Positions 8,842 to 19,700 of a stretch of 64,000 nucleotides of DNA are shown in pieces (within the stretch, counting starts at the first letter, position 1; the number at the start of each line of letters is the position of its first letter). A program made the position numbers and the translations under genes. This DNA comes from Pseudomonas sp. Irchel s3b2 (GTDB lineage: Bacteria > Pseudomonadota > Gammaproteobacteria > Pseudomonadales > Pseudomonadaceae): the NCBI RefSeq assembly GCF_900187445.1, contig NZ_FYEB01000001.1, positions 1,178,001 to 1,242,000 of the forward strand. Direction: 5' to 3'. The notes beneath the pieces are model-generated. The model worked only from the letters and a program-made list of their open reading frames with translations, was not told the origin of the DNA and ran no database searches.

Positions 8842-9450
8842 TCACCTCTTGCTCTTGATGGCAGTGCCGAGGACTTGCAGGTAGGCGACCAGCGCATCCA
8901 TTTCGGTTTTGCCCTGGAGCGAGGCGACTGAGCCTGCGATGTCGTCGTCGGTGTACGGCACGCCGAGGGTGCGCATGGCGCGGATCTTGGTTTCGGTGTG
9001 GCTGCTATCGACCTTGTTGTCGACCAGCCACGGGTAGGCCGGCATCTTCGATTCCGGCACCACGTTGCGCGGGTTGTACAAATGCGCGCGGTGCCAGTCT
9101 TCGGAGTAGCGACCGCCCACGCGCGCCAGGTCTGGCCCGGTGCGTTTCGAGCCCCAAAGGAACGGGTGATCCCAGACGCTTTCACCGGCCACCGAGTAGT
9201 GGCCATAACGTTCGGTCTCGGCGCGGAACGGGCGAATCATCTGCGAATGGCAACCGACGCAGCCTTCGCGGATATAGATGTCGCGACCTTCCAGTTGCAG
9301 CGCGGTGTAGGGCTTCATGCCTTCCACCGGTTTATTGGTCACGTCCTGAAAGAACAGCGGGACGATCTGGGTCAGGCCGCCGATGCTCACGGCGAGCACC
9401 ATCAGCAACAACAGCAGGCCGACGTTTTTCTCGATTGTTTCGTGTTTCAT
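8842..9450 (-). CDS. ccoO2: Cytochrome c oxidase cbb3-type subunit II CcoO2
   Basis: Monoheme subunit of 202 residues, nearly collinear with CcoO1. It has an N-terminal membrane anchor, a CVGCHSQ heme motif and a PESKMPAYP methionine region. It lies 10 bases downstream of ccoN2 with a good ribosome site (GGAG). Part of the ccoN2O2Q2P2 operon. Confidence 0.96.
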   Translation of the reverse strand: MKHETIEKNVGLLLLLMVLAVSIGGLTQIVPLFFQDVTNKPVEGMKPYTALQLEGRDIYIREGCVGCHSQMIRPFRAETERYGHYSVAGESVWDHPFLWGSKRTGPDLARVGGRYSEDWHRAHLYNPRNVVPESKMPAYPWLVDNKVDSSHTETKIRAMRTLGVPYTDDDIAGSVASLQGKTEMDALVAYLQVLGTAIKSKR

Positions 9451-9460
9451 GGCGGACTCC

Positions 9461-10885
9461 TCAGGCTATCTGCGCGGCAGCGGCGGCTTCGGCAGGCTGC
9501 GAGGCCCGCACGGTGCGCCAGGTGTTGTAAGCCATCAGGAACATGCCACTGAGGAAGATCGCGCCACCCAGCAGTCGCACGACGAAGCCTGGGTGACTGG
9601 CCACCAGAGTTTCGACGAAGGAATAGGTCAGCGTGCCGTCCTCGTTGACGGCGCGCCACATCAGGCCCTGGGCAATGCCGTTGACCCACATGGAGGCGAT
9701 GTACAGCACGGTACCGATGGTCGCGAGCCAGAAGTGCGCGTTGATCAGGCCGATGCTGTGCATCTGCGTGCGACCGAAGATTTTCGGAATCATGTGGTAG
9801 AGCGCGCCGATGGAAATCATCGCCACCCAGCCGAGCGCGCCGGCGTGAACGTGGCCGATGGTCCAGTCGGTGTAGTGGGAGAGGGCGTTGACCGTTTTGA
9901 TTGCCATCATCGGCCCTTCGAAGGTCGACATGCCGTAGAACGCCAGCGAGACCACGAGGAAACGCAGGATCGGGTCGCTGCGCAACTTATGCCACGCGCC
10001 CGAGAGCGTCATCATGCCGTTGATCATCCCGCCCCAACTCGGCGCCAGCAGGATCAGCGACATCACCATGCCCAGCGACTGTGCCCAGTCCGGCAGCGCG
10101 GTGTAGTGCAAGTGGTGAGGACCGGCCCAGATGTACAGAGTGATCAGCGCCCAGAAGTGCACGATCGACAAGCGATAGGAATACACCGGACGCTCGGCCT
10201 GTTTCGGCACGAAGTAGTACATCATCCCGAGGAAACCGGCGGTGAGGAAAAAGCCTACGGCGTTGTGTCCGTACCACCACTGCACCATGGCATCGGTCGC
10301 ACCGGCGTACACCGAGTAAGACTTGGTGAAACTCACCGGCAATTCCAGGTTGTTGACGATGTGCAGGATCGCCACAGTGATGATGAATCCACCGAAGAAC
10401 CAGTTGCCGACATAGATGTGCTTGGTCTTGCGCTGCATGATCGTGCCGAAGAACACGACGGCATAGGCCACCCAGACAATGGTGATCAGGATGTCGATCG
10501 GCCATTCCAGTTCGGCGTATTCCTTGGAACTGGTGTAACCCAGTGGCAGGCTGATGGCCGCCAGCAGAATCACCAGCTGCCAGCCCCAGAAGCAGAACGC
10601 GGCGATTTTCGGCGCGAACAGCTGAGTCTGGCAGGTGCGTTGTACCGAGTAGAACGAACTGGCGAACAGGGCGCAGCCGCCGAAAGCGAAGATCACCGCG
10701 TTGGTGTGCAGCGGGCGCAACCGGCCGAAGCTGGTCCATGGCAGATTGAAGTTGAGTTCGGGCCAGACCAACTGGGCGGCGAGAAAAACCCCGAGCCCCA
10801 TGCCGACGATGCCCCACACCACCGTCATAATGGCGAATTGGCGGACCACCTTGTAGTTGTAGGCGGTACTGATAGAAGTGTTCAT
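9461..10885 (-). CDS. ccoN2: Cytochrome c oxidase cbb3-type subunit I CcoN2
   Basis: Catalytic subunit of 474 residues, a close paralogue of CcoN1. The same ligand motifs are present: [25 protein letters not shown] and [12 protein letters not shown]. It starts [12 protein letters not shown] at 10885. Differences from CcoN1 concentrate in residues ~70-190. It is the first gene of the operon nearer aer, the position that is Anr-induced in P. aeruginosa (cco2). A well-matched Anr box lies about 120 bases upstream. Confidence 0.96.
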   Translation of the reverse strand: MNTSISTAYNYKVVRQFAIMTVVWGIVGMGLGVFLAAQLVWPELNFNLPWTSFGRLRPLHTNAVIFAFGGCALFASSFYSVQRTCQTQLFAPKIAAFCFWGWQLVILLAAISLPLGYTSSKEYAELEWPIDILITIVWVAYAVVFFGTIMQRKTKHIYVGNWFFGGFIITVAILHIVNNLELPVSFTKSYSVYAGATDAMVQWWYGHNAVGFFLTAGFLGMMYYFVPKQAERPVYSYRLSIVHFWALITLYIWAGPHHLHYTALPDWAQSLGMVMSLILLAPSWGGMINGMMTLSGAWHKLRSDPILRFLVVSLAFYGMSTFEGPMMAIKTVNALSHYTDWTIGHVHAGALGWVAMISIGALYHMIPKIFGRTQMHSIGLINAHFWLATIGTVLYIASMWVNGIAQGLMWRAVNEDGTLTYSFVETLVASHPGFVVRLLGGAIFLSGMFLMAYNTWRTVRASQPAEAAAAAQIA

Positions 10886-10980
10886 GGTTCCCCATCCACG
10901 GTTCAGCCGAAGTGAGGGCGTTTGCGCAAGGCAACGCTTCCTTCGCCTGGAGTTATAGGCAGACTAAAAGCGAGGCAAGC

Positions 10981-11658
10981 ATGGACAAAGAGCACAAGGC
11001 CAGTATTGACGGGGATCAATGGGCGCAGTGTGTGCGGGATCATGGATGGTTGTGGAATGCCGCCACAGCGCCGGCCTCGGCGACGTTGATTCTGGCCCAT
11101 GGGGCCGGTGCGCCGATGGACAGTGGCTGGATGAGTGACATGGCTATGCGCCTTGCTGCGCATGGGGTCAACGTGTTGCGCTTCGAGTTTCCGTACATGG
11201 CGCAGCGGCGTGTCGATGGCGGCAAACGCCCGCCGAACCCGGCGCCGAAATTGCTGGAATGCTGGCGCGAGGTGTATGCCGTGGTGCGACGCCATGTCGC
11301 TGGGCGGCTGACCATTGGCGGCAAGTCCATGGGCGGGCGGATGGCGAGTTTGTTGGCGGATGAGTTGGGCGCGGATGCGCTGGTGTGCCTAGGGTATCCG
11401 TTTTATGCGGTGGGCAAACCGGAGAAGCCGCGGGTCGAGCATTTGGCGGCGCTGAAGACCCGGACGTTGATTGTGCAAGGGGAGCGGGATGCGTTGGGCA
11501 GTCGGGCGGCCGTCGAGGCTTACACGTTGGCGCCGAGTATCGAGGTGTTCTGGCTGGAGGCGGCGGACCATGATTTGAAGCCTTTGAAGGCTTCGGGGTA
11601 TACCCATGAGCAGCATTTGGCGGCTGCGGCGGGGAAGGTGTCCGAGTTTCTCCGGTGA
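10981..11658 (+). CDS. Alpha/beta hydrolase (KANL3/Tex30-like family)
   Basis: Cytoplasmic alpha/beta hydrolase-like protein of 225 residues. Visible elements are the oxyanion-side LILAHGAGAP at about 36-45, the nucleophile elbow GKSMGG with Ser116, a probable acid in VQGERDALG, and a His in EAADHDLKP. The substrate is unknown. A GAGG ribosome site about eight bases before 10981 supports this ATG; an upstream in-frame alternative at 10912 lacks support. It is divergent from ccoN2, and the Anr box for ccoN2 falls inside its first codons. The coding strand shows the expected GC bias at third positions. Confidence 0.88.
   Translation: MDKEHKASIDGDQWAQCVRDHGWLWNAATAPASATLILAHGAGAPMDSGWMSDMAMRLAAHGVNVLRFEFPYMAQRRVDGGKRPPNPAPKLLECWREVYAVVRRHVAGRLTIGGKSMGGRMASLLADELGADALVCLGYPFYAVGKPEKPRVEHLAALKTRTLIVQGERDALGSRAAVEAYTLAPSIEVFWLEAADHDLKPLKASGYTHEQHLAAAAGKVSEFLR
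11006..11019 (-). promoter_or_regulatory. Anr/FNR box for the ccoN2O2Q2P2 operon
   Basis: TTGACGGGGATCAA on the plus strand (reverse TTGATCCCCGTCAA) matches TTGAT-N4-ATCAA at nine of ten defined positions. Its centre is about 127 bases from the ccoN2 ATG. A possible CATGCT -10 box lies about 32 bases downstream of that centre on the minus strand, consistent with class II activation under low oxygen. It lies inside the start of the divergent hydrolase gene. Confidence 0.75.
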
Positions 11659-11682
11659 GATTTTCGGTGGCAGTCAGGGCCC

Positions 11683-11768
11683 CTTCGCGGGCAAGCCTCG
11701 CTCCTACAGGTAATCAGTGCCCGCACGATCGACGCATGACCTGTAGGAGCGAGGCTTGCCCGCGAAAG
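11683..11768. repeat. REP palindrome pair (REPIN-like)
   Basis: Two inverted copies of a CTTCGCGGGCAAGCCTCGCT-type unit, one reading CGCTCCTACAGG and the other CCTGTAGGAGCG, separated by about 30 bases. They lie between the convergent hydrolase and aer genes. This is the common GTAGGAGC REP family of fluorescent pseudomonads. Confidence 0.85.
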
Positions 11769-11783
11769 CGATCTGCCAGGCAA

Positions 11784-11816
11784 TAAAAAACCCGGAAGTT
11801 TTCACCGTCCGGGTTT
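11784..11816 (-). terminator. Rho-independent terminator of aer
   Basis: On the minus strand AAACCCGGA and TCCGGGTTT form a stem around an eleven-base loop, followed by TTTTTTATTG. It lies about 19 bases past the aer stop. Confidence 0.8.
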
Positions 11817-11834
11817 CGGTTCTACAAGTAGCGA

Positions 11835-13400
11835 TCAGCGATTAAACCGCTCCACCAACGAATACTGGGTATTCGCGGTCTTGGTCAGCTCTTCACTCAA
11901 CAACGCCGAGTGCTGTGCCTGTTCCGAGGTCTGGTCAGCCAGTTGTGAAATGTTACTGATATTGCGGCTGATTTCTTCGGCCACTGCACTTTGCTCTTCG
12001 GTCGCGGCAGCGATCTGAGTGGTCATGTCGGTGATGTTGGCCACCGCTTCACTGATGCCCACCAGCGCCTGATCCGCTTCCAATACCCGCGCCACACCTT
12101 CTTCGGCCTGGCGATGGCCAGTCTCCATGGTCTGCACCGCCGAGCTGGCGGTTTGTTGTAGCTTGGCGATCAGCGCGTGAATCTGCCCGGTGGATTCGCT
12201 GGTGCGTTGCGCCAATTGGCGTACTTCGTCGGCCACCACCGCAAAACCACGACCCATCTCACCGGCGCGAGCCGCTTCAATCGCGGCGTTCAAGGCCAGC
12301 AGGTTGGTCTGGTCGGCAATGCCTTTGATCACGTCAACGACACCGCCGATTTCATCGCTGTCCTTGGCCAGCTGCGTGACCGTCAGGCCGGTTTCACCGA
12401 CTACAACCGACAGACGCTGGATGGCTTCGCGGGTTTCCCCGGCGATGTCGCGACCTCGGCCGGTCAGGCGATTGGCTTCCTGAGTGGCGTCAGCGGTGCG
12501 CTGCACGTGGCTGGCGACTTCCTGAGTGGTGGCAGCCATCTGATTCACAGCGGTCGCCACTTGCTCGGTTTCGACGCGTTGACGTTCCAGGCCGGTGGAG
12601 CTGTTGTGGGCCAGAGTGTCGGACTGTTTCGCTTGTTCGGTGAGGTGTTCGGCAGTGTCCTGCAAACGGGTCAAACAGGTTTTCAGGCGTGCTTCCTGGC
12701 TGAGGATCGACATCTCCAGGCGTGCCTGGGCACCGCGGCTGTCGGTGTACATCTGCGCGATCAACGGGTCGGACGTGGTCTGCTCGGCCAGGCGCAGCAA
12801 ACGCTTGATCCCGCGCTGTTGCCAGCTCAAGCCCATCAAGCCCAGCGGCACCGAGAGGCCAGCCGCGAGGGCGAAGCCCCATTGGGACGTCAGGGTGGCA
12901 CCGATCATGAAGCTCAACTGGCTGACCAGAATGAACGGCAGCCAGTCCTGAAGCACCGGCAACCACTTATCAGTTTGAGGAATCGCAGACTTGCCCTGGT
13001 TGATGCGTTGGTAGAGCGCTTCGGCACGGCGGATCTGTTCGGCGGTGGGTTTCACCCGCACCGACTCGTAACCGATCACCTGATTGCCGTCGTACACCGG
13101 TGTGACATAGGCGTTAACCCAATAGTGATCACCGTTCTTGCAGCGATTCTTGACAATGCCCATCCATGGCAAGCCTTGTTTCAGAGTGCCCCACATGTGC
13201 GCGAATACCGCAGCCGGGACGTCGGGGTGACGAACCAGGTTATGCGGCGCACGGATCAGTTCCTCACGAGAAAACCCGCTGATTTCGACGAAAGCGTCGT
13301 TGCAGTAGGTAATCACGCCCTTGGCATCGGTAGTAGAAATCAACCGTTGCTGAGCCGGGAAGGTCCGTTCGCGTTGTGTAATGGGCTGGTTGTTACGCAT
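11835..13400 (-). CDS. aer: Aer-like PAS-domain energy-taxis chemoreceptor
   Basis: Methyl-accepting chemotaxis protein of about 521 residues, the usual Aer length in Pseudomonas. The N-terminal PAS domain (about 18-115; [15 protein letters not shown], then [12 protein letters not shown]) should hold FAD. Hydrophobic segments at about 150-200 anchor it in the membrane without a periplasmic sensor domain. The signalling hairpin contains [15 protein letters not shown] and [13 protein letters not shown]. An in-frame TTG at 13418 is possible, but the ATG at 13400 ([11 protein letters not shown]) fits the family. Senses redox or oxygen and signals to CheA; its position beside cco2 is conserved in Pseudomonas. 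Confidence 0.93.
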   Translation of the reverse strand: MRNNQPITQRERTFPAQQRLISTTDAKGVITYCNDAFVEISGFSREELIRAPHNLVRHPDVPAAVFAHMWGTLKQGLPWMGIVKNRCKNGDHYWVNAYVTPVYDGNQVIGYESVRVKPTAEQIRRAEALYQRINQGKSAIPQTDKWLPVLQDWLPFILVSQLSFMIGATLTSQWGFALAAGLSVPLGLMGLSWQQRGIKRLLRLAEQTTSDPLIAQMYTDSRGAQARLEMSILSQEARLKTCLTRLQDTAEHLTEQAKQSDTLAHNSSTGLERQRVETEQVATAVNQMAATTQEVASHVQRTADATQEANRLTGRGRDIAGETREAIQRLSVVVGETGLTVTQLAKDSDEIGGVVDVIKGIADQTNLLALNAAIEAARAGEMGRGFAVVADEVRQLAQRTSESTGQIHALIAKLQQTASSAVQTMETGHRQAEEGVARVLEADQALVGISEAVANITDMTTQIAAATEEQSAVAEEISRNISNISQLADQTSEQAQHSALLSEELTKTANTQYSLVERFNR

Positions 13401-13724
13401 GGCTTTTTCAATCCGCAAGGCTTTCAGGCGTTATCGGCTGCATCGCGGATTTGTTGAATGTTTTTTTCAAGAGCCTGATGTGTGTATCAAATTCACAGCG
13501 TGAATTGAAAAAATAGACCTCTCGCAGTTGAACTTTTCAGGTTCCCCTTAATCGGGTCGGCGCGTATGATTCGCCGCTATTTTGCGTAGGATGTTATCTA
13601 CGGTCAGGGTTTGAAAAGTTACTTAGCACGCAAAGTATTGCCGGATTTCCAGCATTTACATTAATGGGATTTGATTGTTGTTCAGCCTTTGGAAAGGGGC
13701 TGGGGATGAAAAGGGTTAGTCGCA
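13401..13724. other. Divergent promoter region between aer and the polyketide synthase gene
   Basis: A 324-base AT-richer gap serving both divergent genes. On the plus strand GAACTT (13530) followed after 16 bases by TCGGG resembles, imperfectly, an AlgU (sigma-22) promoter. A TTGATACACACATCAG sequence on the minus strand looks like an Anr box but with a six-base rather than four-base spacer. An imperfect palindrome GTAGGATGTTATCTAC lies near 13586. None is decisive. Confidence 0.4.
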
Positions 13725-16700
13725 ATGCGTAAGAAAGTTGCAATCATAGGGACGTCGTTCCGTTTTCCAGGCTCCACTTCTGCAACTTTTTGGCCGCACC
13801 TGCTGGATGGGCAGAGCTTTATCACCCAAGCGGATTTTTCTCGCTGGTCCAAGGACGAGTTTCTGCACCCGGACAAGGCTAATCCTGCAACGTCCTACAC
13901 CTTTGCCTCAGGTTCCCTGGGCGATATTTCCACGTTCGACGCCGGGTTCTTCAATATTTCTCCTCGTGAAGCGGCGGTCATGGACCCTCAGCAGCGGCTG
14001 TTGCTGGAGCTGGGCTGGGAAGTGTTCGAGAATGCCGGGGTCAAACCGTCGAGCCTGCGTGGCAGCGATTGCGGTGTTTACCTGGGGATTGCCAGTGTCG
14101 ACTACGGCTATCGCCTGGCGCATGACATGTCGACGATCGATGCAGCAACCGCCACCGGCAATACCTTCAGTATCGCGGCCAACCGCCTGTCTTTTTTTTA
14201 TGACCTTCAAGGTCCGAGCATGGCCATCGACACGGCGTGCTCTTCTTCCCTGATTGCCTTTCACCAGGCTTGCCAGGCCATTCAGAACGGCGATATCGAC
14301 CAGGCGATTACCGGCGGTGTCAGTCTGCATCTTCACCCTTTCGGCTTCCTGATTTTTTCCAAGGCATCAATGCTGTCGCGCACGGGGCAATGCCATGTGT
14401 TCGATGAGTCTGCCGACGGTTATGTCCGTTCTGAAGGCGCGGGACTTTTCTACCTGAAGGATTACGCCAAGGCGATCGAGGACGGTAACCAGATCCTTGC
14501 GGTCGTTGCCGGCAGTGCGGCCAATACCGATGGGCGAAAGTCGAGTCTGACCGTCCCCAGTGCGGATGCGCAGATTGCCCTGATGAAGCAGGCCTACGAC
14601 AGTGCCGGCATCAGTGCCGCAGACATTGACTACCTGGAAGCTCATGGTACGGGCACGCCAGTCGGTGATCCTATCGAGAGCCGGGCTATCGGTGAGGCTC
14701 TGGGGCAGCAGCGCCCGGCGGACCAGCCACTGCTGATCGGTTCGATCAAAAGCAACATCGGGCACCTTGAGGCAGCCTCGGGTGTCGCGGGCTTGATGAA
14801 GGCGTTGTACTGCGTGATCGAACGCAAGGTGCCGGCCACCATCGGCATCAAGAAACTCAACCCGAACATTCCTTTCGCCGACCTCAACCTGAGTGTGGTC
14901 ACCGAAACCCAGGCGCTTAAACCCAGTGGAAAACTGGTGGTCGGGGTCAACTCTTTCGGCTTCGGCGGGGCCAACGCCCACGTCATCCTGGAAAGCCCGC
15001 CACAAGCGCCACAGGCCTCGAGCCAACCGGCGCGGGCAGTGCCGCTGATGGTCTCTGCCAAAGACAGTGCAGCCCTGGCGGCTCAGTCCGAACAGGTCGC
15101 GCAATGCGTTAGCGGGCCGGGCGCGGCAAGCCTCTACGACGTGGCCTACCAGTCGATGTTCCGCCGCGAGCTGCACCCGCAAAGGGTTGTAGTGTTCGGC
15201 TGCGATGCACAGCGCAGTGCTCAGGCGCTACTGGACTTCGCCACGGAACCGGGCGTCCCGGCATTGTCGACAGTGCTGGAAAGCGGTCGTGCCCTGGATG
15301 AGGCCAAAGGTCCGGTGTTCGTCTTCTCCGGTAATGGATCGCAGTGGCAGGGCATGGGCAAGTCATTGCTGGCCGACCCGGTTTTCCATCAGTCGCTTGT
15401 CGAGCTGGATGCTATTTTTCAACCGCTATCGGGCTATTCGTTGATCGCCGAACTGGCGGGCGAGTTGGGCGATGAGCGTTATCAGTTGACTGAGTTTGCG
15501 CAACCGGCGCTGTTTGCATTGCAAGTGGGTGTCACCCGCATGCTGGCCGCAAAAGGCGTCGTGCCGGTGGCCGTCATTGGCCACAGCGTGGGTGAAGTCG
15601 CTGCCGCCTGGGCCTGCGGTGCACTGACGCTGAACGACGCCACACGTGTGATCTATCATCGCAGTCGCCTGCAAGGCTTGACCAAGGGCCGCGGCAAGAT
15701 GTCGGCGGTTGGCTTGTCCGGTGCAGATACGGCGAGCCTGTTGCGGACGCTCGGCCTGGACAGCGAACTGGTGGTCGCCGGCGAGAACAGTTTCAAGGGC
15801 GCAACCGTCGCAGGTCCCGTGGCCGCGCTGGACATTCTGGAGCAGGTGCTGGCCGAGCGTCAGGTGTTCGTTCGTCGCCTGGGTCTCGATTATGCGTTCC
15901 ACTCGCCGGCCATGGAGATGATTGCCGATCAGGTCATCGACGTGTTGAGCGATATCGTCCCAGGTCCCGCCGCTATACCGATGTATTCGACCGTGACTGG
16001 CGATGTGCTGGCCGGCGAATACCTGGACGCCGGGTACTGGTGGAAAAACATTCGTTACCCGGTACTGTTCGAGTCCGCCAGTGCGGCGCTGGCCGGGCAG
16101 GGCTATAACGTATTCGTGGAGGTCGGGCCGCACCCGATCCTGCGTGCCTATGTGGCCGATGCAATGGCCAGCCAGGAACGGCAAGGTGTTGTGATTCCGA
16201 CGCTGTTGCGTGGTGAAGAAACGCCGCAGTTGATTGATCGAACGTTGGCGAAGGTGCTGATTGCCGGCGTCGACATTGACCTGCAGTGCCTGTTTCCCCA
16301 CACCGGCCGTTTCGTGCAACTGCCTAATTACGCCTGGCAGCGCGAACGTCACTGGCACGCAGACACCCCCGAGTCTTCCGGCAACCTGCGCCGGGAGCGC
16401 GTTCATCCGCTGCTGGGTTATCCGCTGCCCGAGCATGAGTTCACCTGGGACAATCGCCTGGACACGCAACTGTTCCCGTCCTTGGGTGACCACAAGGTGG
16501 GCGACTCGGTATTGTTCCCGGGTGCAGGTTTCACCGAGCTCGCGCTGGCTGCAGCACTGCAGTATCAACCCGGTGCGTATGTGGAAATCGAAGAGCTGGA
16601 AATTCACAGCCCGCTCTTGCTGCATGCGGATTTCAGTAAAAAAGTCCGGGTGATGGTCGACAGCACCGACGGTGCCATTTCCATCGTGTCGCGCAGCACT

Positions 16701-19700
16701 GCCCAGGCTGAACCGTGGGTGCAGCATGTAGTTGCGAGGATTCCCGGTGAAGCACGCGGCGCAAGGCTGGCCTGTACTGCTCCAGTTTTGCCGGCACGCG
16801 CTCCTGACTTCACCATGGCAGAACACCTGACGCTGACCCGTGCGGTCGGCCTCAATTATGGCCCGGCGTATCAAGCGGTCGAGTCCGGCTGGATCGATGG
16901 CAACCAGGTGGTGGCGCGGTTGACAGTCCCGGCGCCGATCGAGGCTGAACTGGCCACATTGAATCTGCACCCGGCACTGCTGGACAGTGCTTTCCAGCTG
17001 ATTACCCAGTTGTTGAGCCAGGAGGCCGACAGTCGCACGGGCCTGGCCTTTATCCCGGTGAAACTGGGCCGTATCAGTTTCGCTGCCGGCAGCCTGCCGC
17101 CTTGCCTGGCCCAGGTCACGCTGGTGCGACGCTCGGCGCATTCCCTGCTGGCAGACTTCACCTTGTACGACGTCCATGGACACGCGGTCATCTGCATCGA
17201 GGATGCCCGTTTCCGTGGTGTCCGGCTGCACAAGGATCGCAGTGGCGACATCAAACTCGTGGACTTTGTCGGGGTGGCCAAACCTTATCCTGCCAATGAA
17301 CGCGCATTGCCATGGGTCGGTTCGCGGCTGGAGGCGCCGCTGCGCGAGCACCTTGGCGCTATCGCCGATGATCCGGGGTTGGCCCGTTATGCCGATGAAA
17401 TCGACCCTTTGCTCGACGGTCTGTGTGGCAGCTTCCTGCTGGAAGCCATTGAGAAACTGGACGGTGAGCTGACACTGCAGCAGCGCTCCACTTGGGAAGC
17501 AGGACATTATCTCGACCATCTGCTTGAGCAAGCGGTGGAGGATGGCGGCCTGATCGCGATCGACAATGGCGGCTGGCAGCTTGCCGATCAAGGCGAGCGA
17601 GCCAGTGCGCAAGCCATCTGGCAGGAGCTGTTCAGCAGTTATCCCGAGCACTTCCAGATCATTCATTCGGTCGGCCGGATCGGCATGCACCTGCTGGAGC
17701 TGATCAGCGGCCAGGTGAGCCTTGCGCAACTGCTGCCACGGGAAACCACCCCCGCCGTATTGACCCGTCTGGTCCTCGGTGCGTCCGGTCAGCAGGCGTT
17801 GCTGAGTAGCCTGCGAGAACACATCGCCCAACGTTTGAGCGTTCTGCCCGATGGGCAGCGCCTGCGTATTCTCGAGCTTGGTTTCGAGGGCGCATCGCTG
17901 GCGGCAGACCTGTGCGTCGGCCTGAATTTCGACCGGGTCGACTATCAGTACTCGGCGCAGAACATTGAAACGGCATCGATGCTCCAGGCTGACTTTCCGG
18001 ATCTTCAGATCCTGACCCTGGAAGCGTCGGAGAAAGTCGCTCGGACGCCGGCCAACGGCTTCGATCTGATCCTCGTCGCCACCGACCTGGCTCCACTGGA
18101 AGCCATCAGTCAAGGCTTGCGTCATGGCGCTGCAAGGCTGTGTGCCAATGGCGAAGTGCTGCTGCTGGCGCAACATCCCGCGCGCTGGGCTGACTTCACC
18201 TTCGGCGCCGAGCCTTCCTGGTGGCTGGCCCGACAGGAGCTACAGGCATTATCGGTGCAACAGACGCCGGGATTCTGGCAACAGGAACTGCGGCGTCATG
18301 GGCTGAAGGTGTCCGAACCTCTGGAGTTGATTCCTGGCTCGGCGTCCGGCAGCTACCTGTTGCTGGCCGCCGAAGAGGGCGCGAAGGCCCTCGCGGTTGC
18401 CCCTGAATGTCTGCGCCAAAGCTGGTTGCTGGTAGCCAACGAACATGGTCCTGAAGCCCCGTTTGCCCAGGCATTGACCTCGCTGTTGCGTGCGCAAGGA
18501 CAAGAGGTGACGCTGCTTGCACCTGACTCGGCGTTGGTTCTTGCGCAACAGTTACGTGAATGTCCAGTGGCGCCTCAACACATTGTGATGCTGGCCGGGC
18601 TGTTCGCCTCCGAAGGGCTGGATGCGCAGGCTGACCGCTGCATGCTCGCCGCCGCCATCACTCAAGCCTGTGAGTCAGCCGGCGTCGCTGCAGATTGCTG
18701 GTTGCTGACCTCAGGCGCCGCCGTGCATTTGTTACCTCAGGGCGCCCACCGGGAAACGACTGTGCAAGCGATCGCCGATGCTGCCTTGTGGGGCTTCGGT
18801 CGGACCTTGACTAACGAAGCGGTCGGCTGTCGTGTCCGTCTGCTCGATCTGGCGCCTGGCGCCGGCGTCGAGGTCCTGGTTCCAGCGCTGCTCAATGTTG
18901 ATGAAGAAACCGAACTGGCAGTCAGCGCGGCGGGCGATCGTTATGTCGCACGGCTGCGAGTCCAGCCCGATGAGTTGCCAGGTCATGCGCTGCCGGATGC
19001 GCCGACGCAGGTCAAACTCGGCTTCGATTTGCCTGGGCAACTGCGCAACTTGCGCTGGGAAGCACGCGCGCCGCGAGTGCCGGCCGACGATGAACTGGAT
19101 ATCGAGGTGCAGGCCACCGGTTTGAACTTCCGCGATGTCATGTATGCGTTGGGTCTGCTGTCCGATGAAGCGATTGAAAATGGCTTCTCCGGGCCGACGC
19201 TGGGCTTCGAATTTGCCGGTGTGGTGCGTGGCAAAGGAGCATTGGTCGAGGGTGACTTCCAGCCGGGCGACCGCGTCGTCGGTTTTGGTCCGTCGAGCTT
19301 CGCCAATCGCCTGATCACCAACGCCAACGCGGTGGCACGCATTCCTGAAGGCATGTCCTTCGAAGCGGCGGCGACCATCCCCAGTACTTTCTTCACGGTG
19401 TATTACGCCGTGCATCACTTGGCGCGCCTGGAGCCGGGAGAGAAAATCCTGATTCACGGTGCAGCGGGGGGTGTCGGCATTGCCGCGATCCAGATTGCAA
19501 AATGGTGCGGCGCTGAAATCTACGCCACGGCGGGCAGCGACGAGAAGCGCGATTTCCTGCGCCTGATGGGCGTCGAGCATATCTTCGACTCGCGTTCGCT
19601 GGCGTTCGCCGAGGACATTCTGAGCATCACCGATGGCCGCGGCGTGGATGTGGTACTCAATTCCCTGGCGGGCGAGGCGATCAATCGCAACCTGCGGGTA

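Noticed and set aside
9383..10915. A 510-codon open frame on the plus strand opposite ccoN2
   Set aside because: Same type of antisense shadow; its translation resembles that of the frame opposite ccoN1 only because the two ccoN genes are paralogues.
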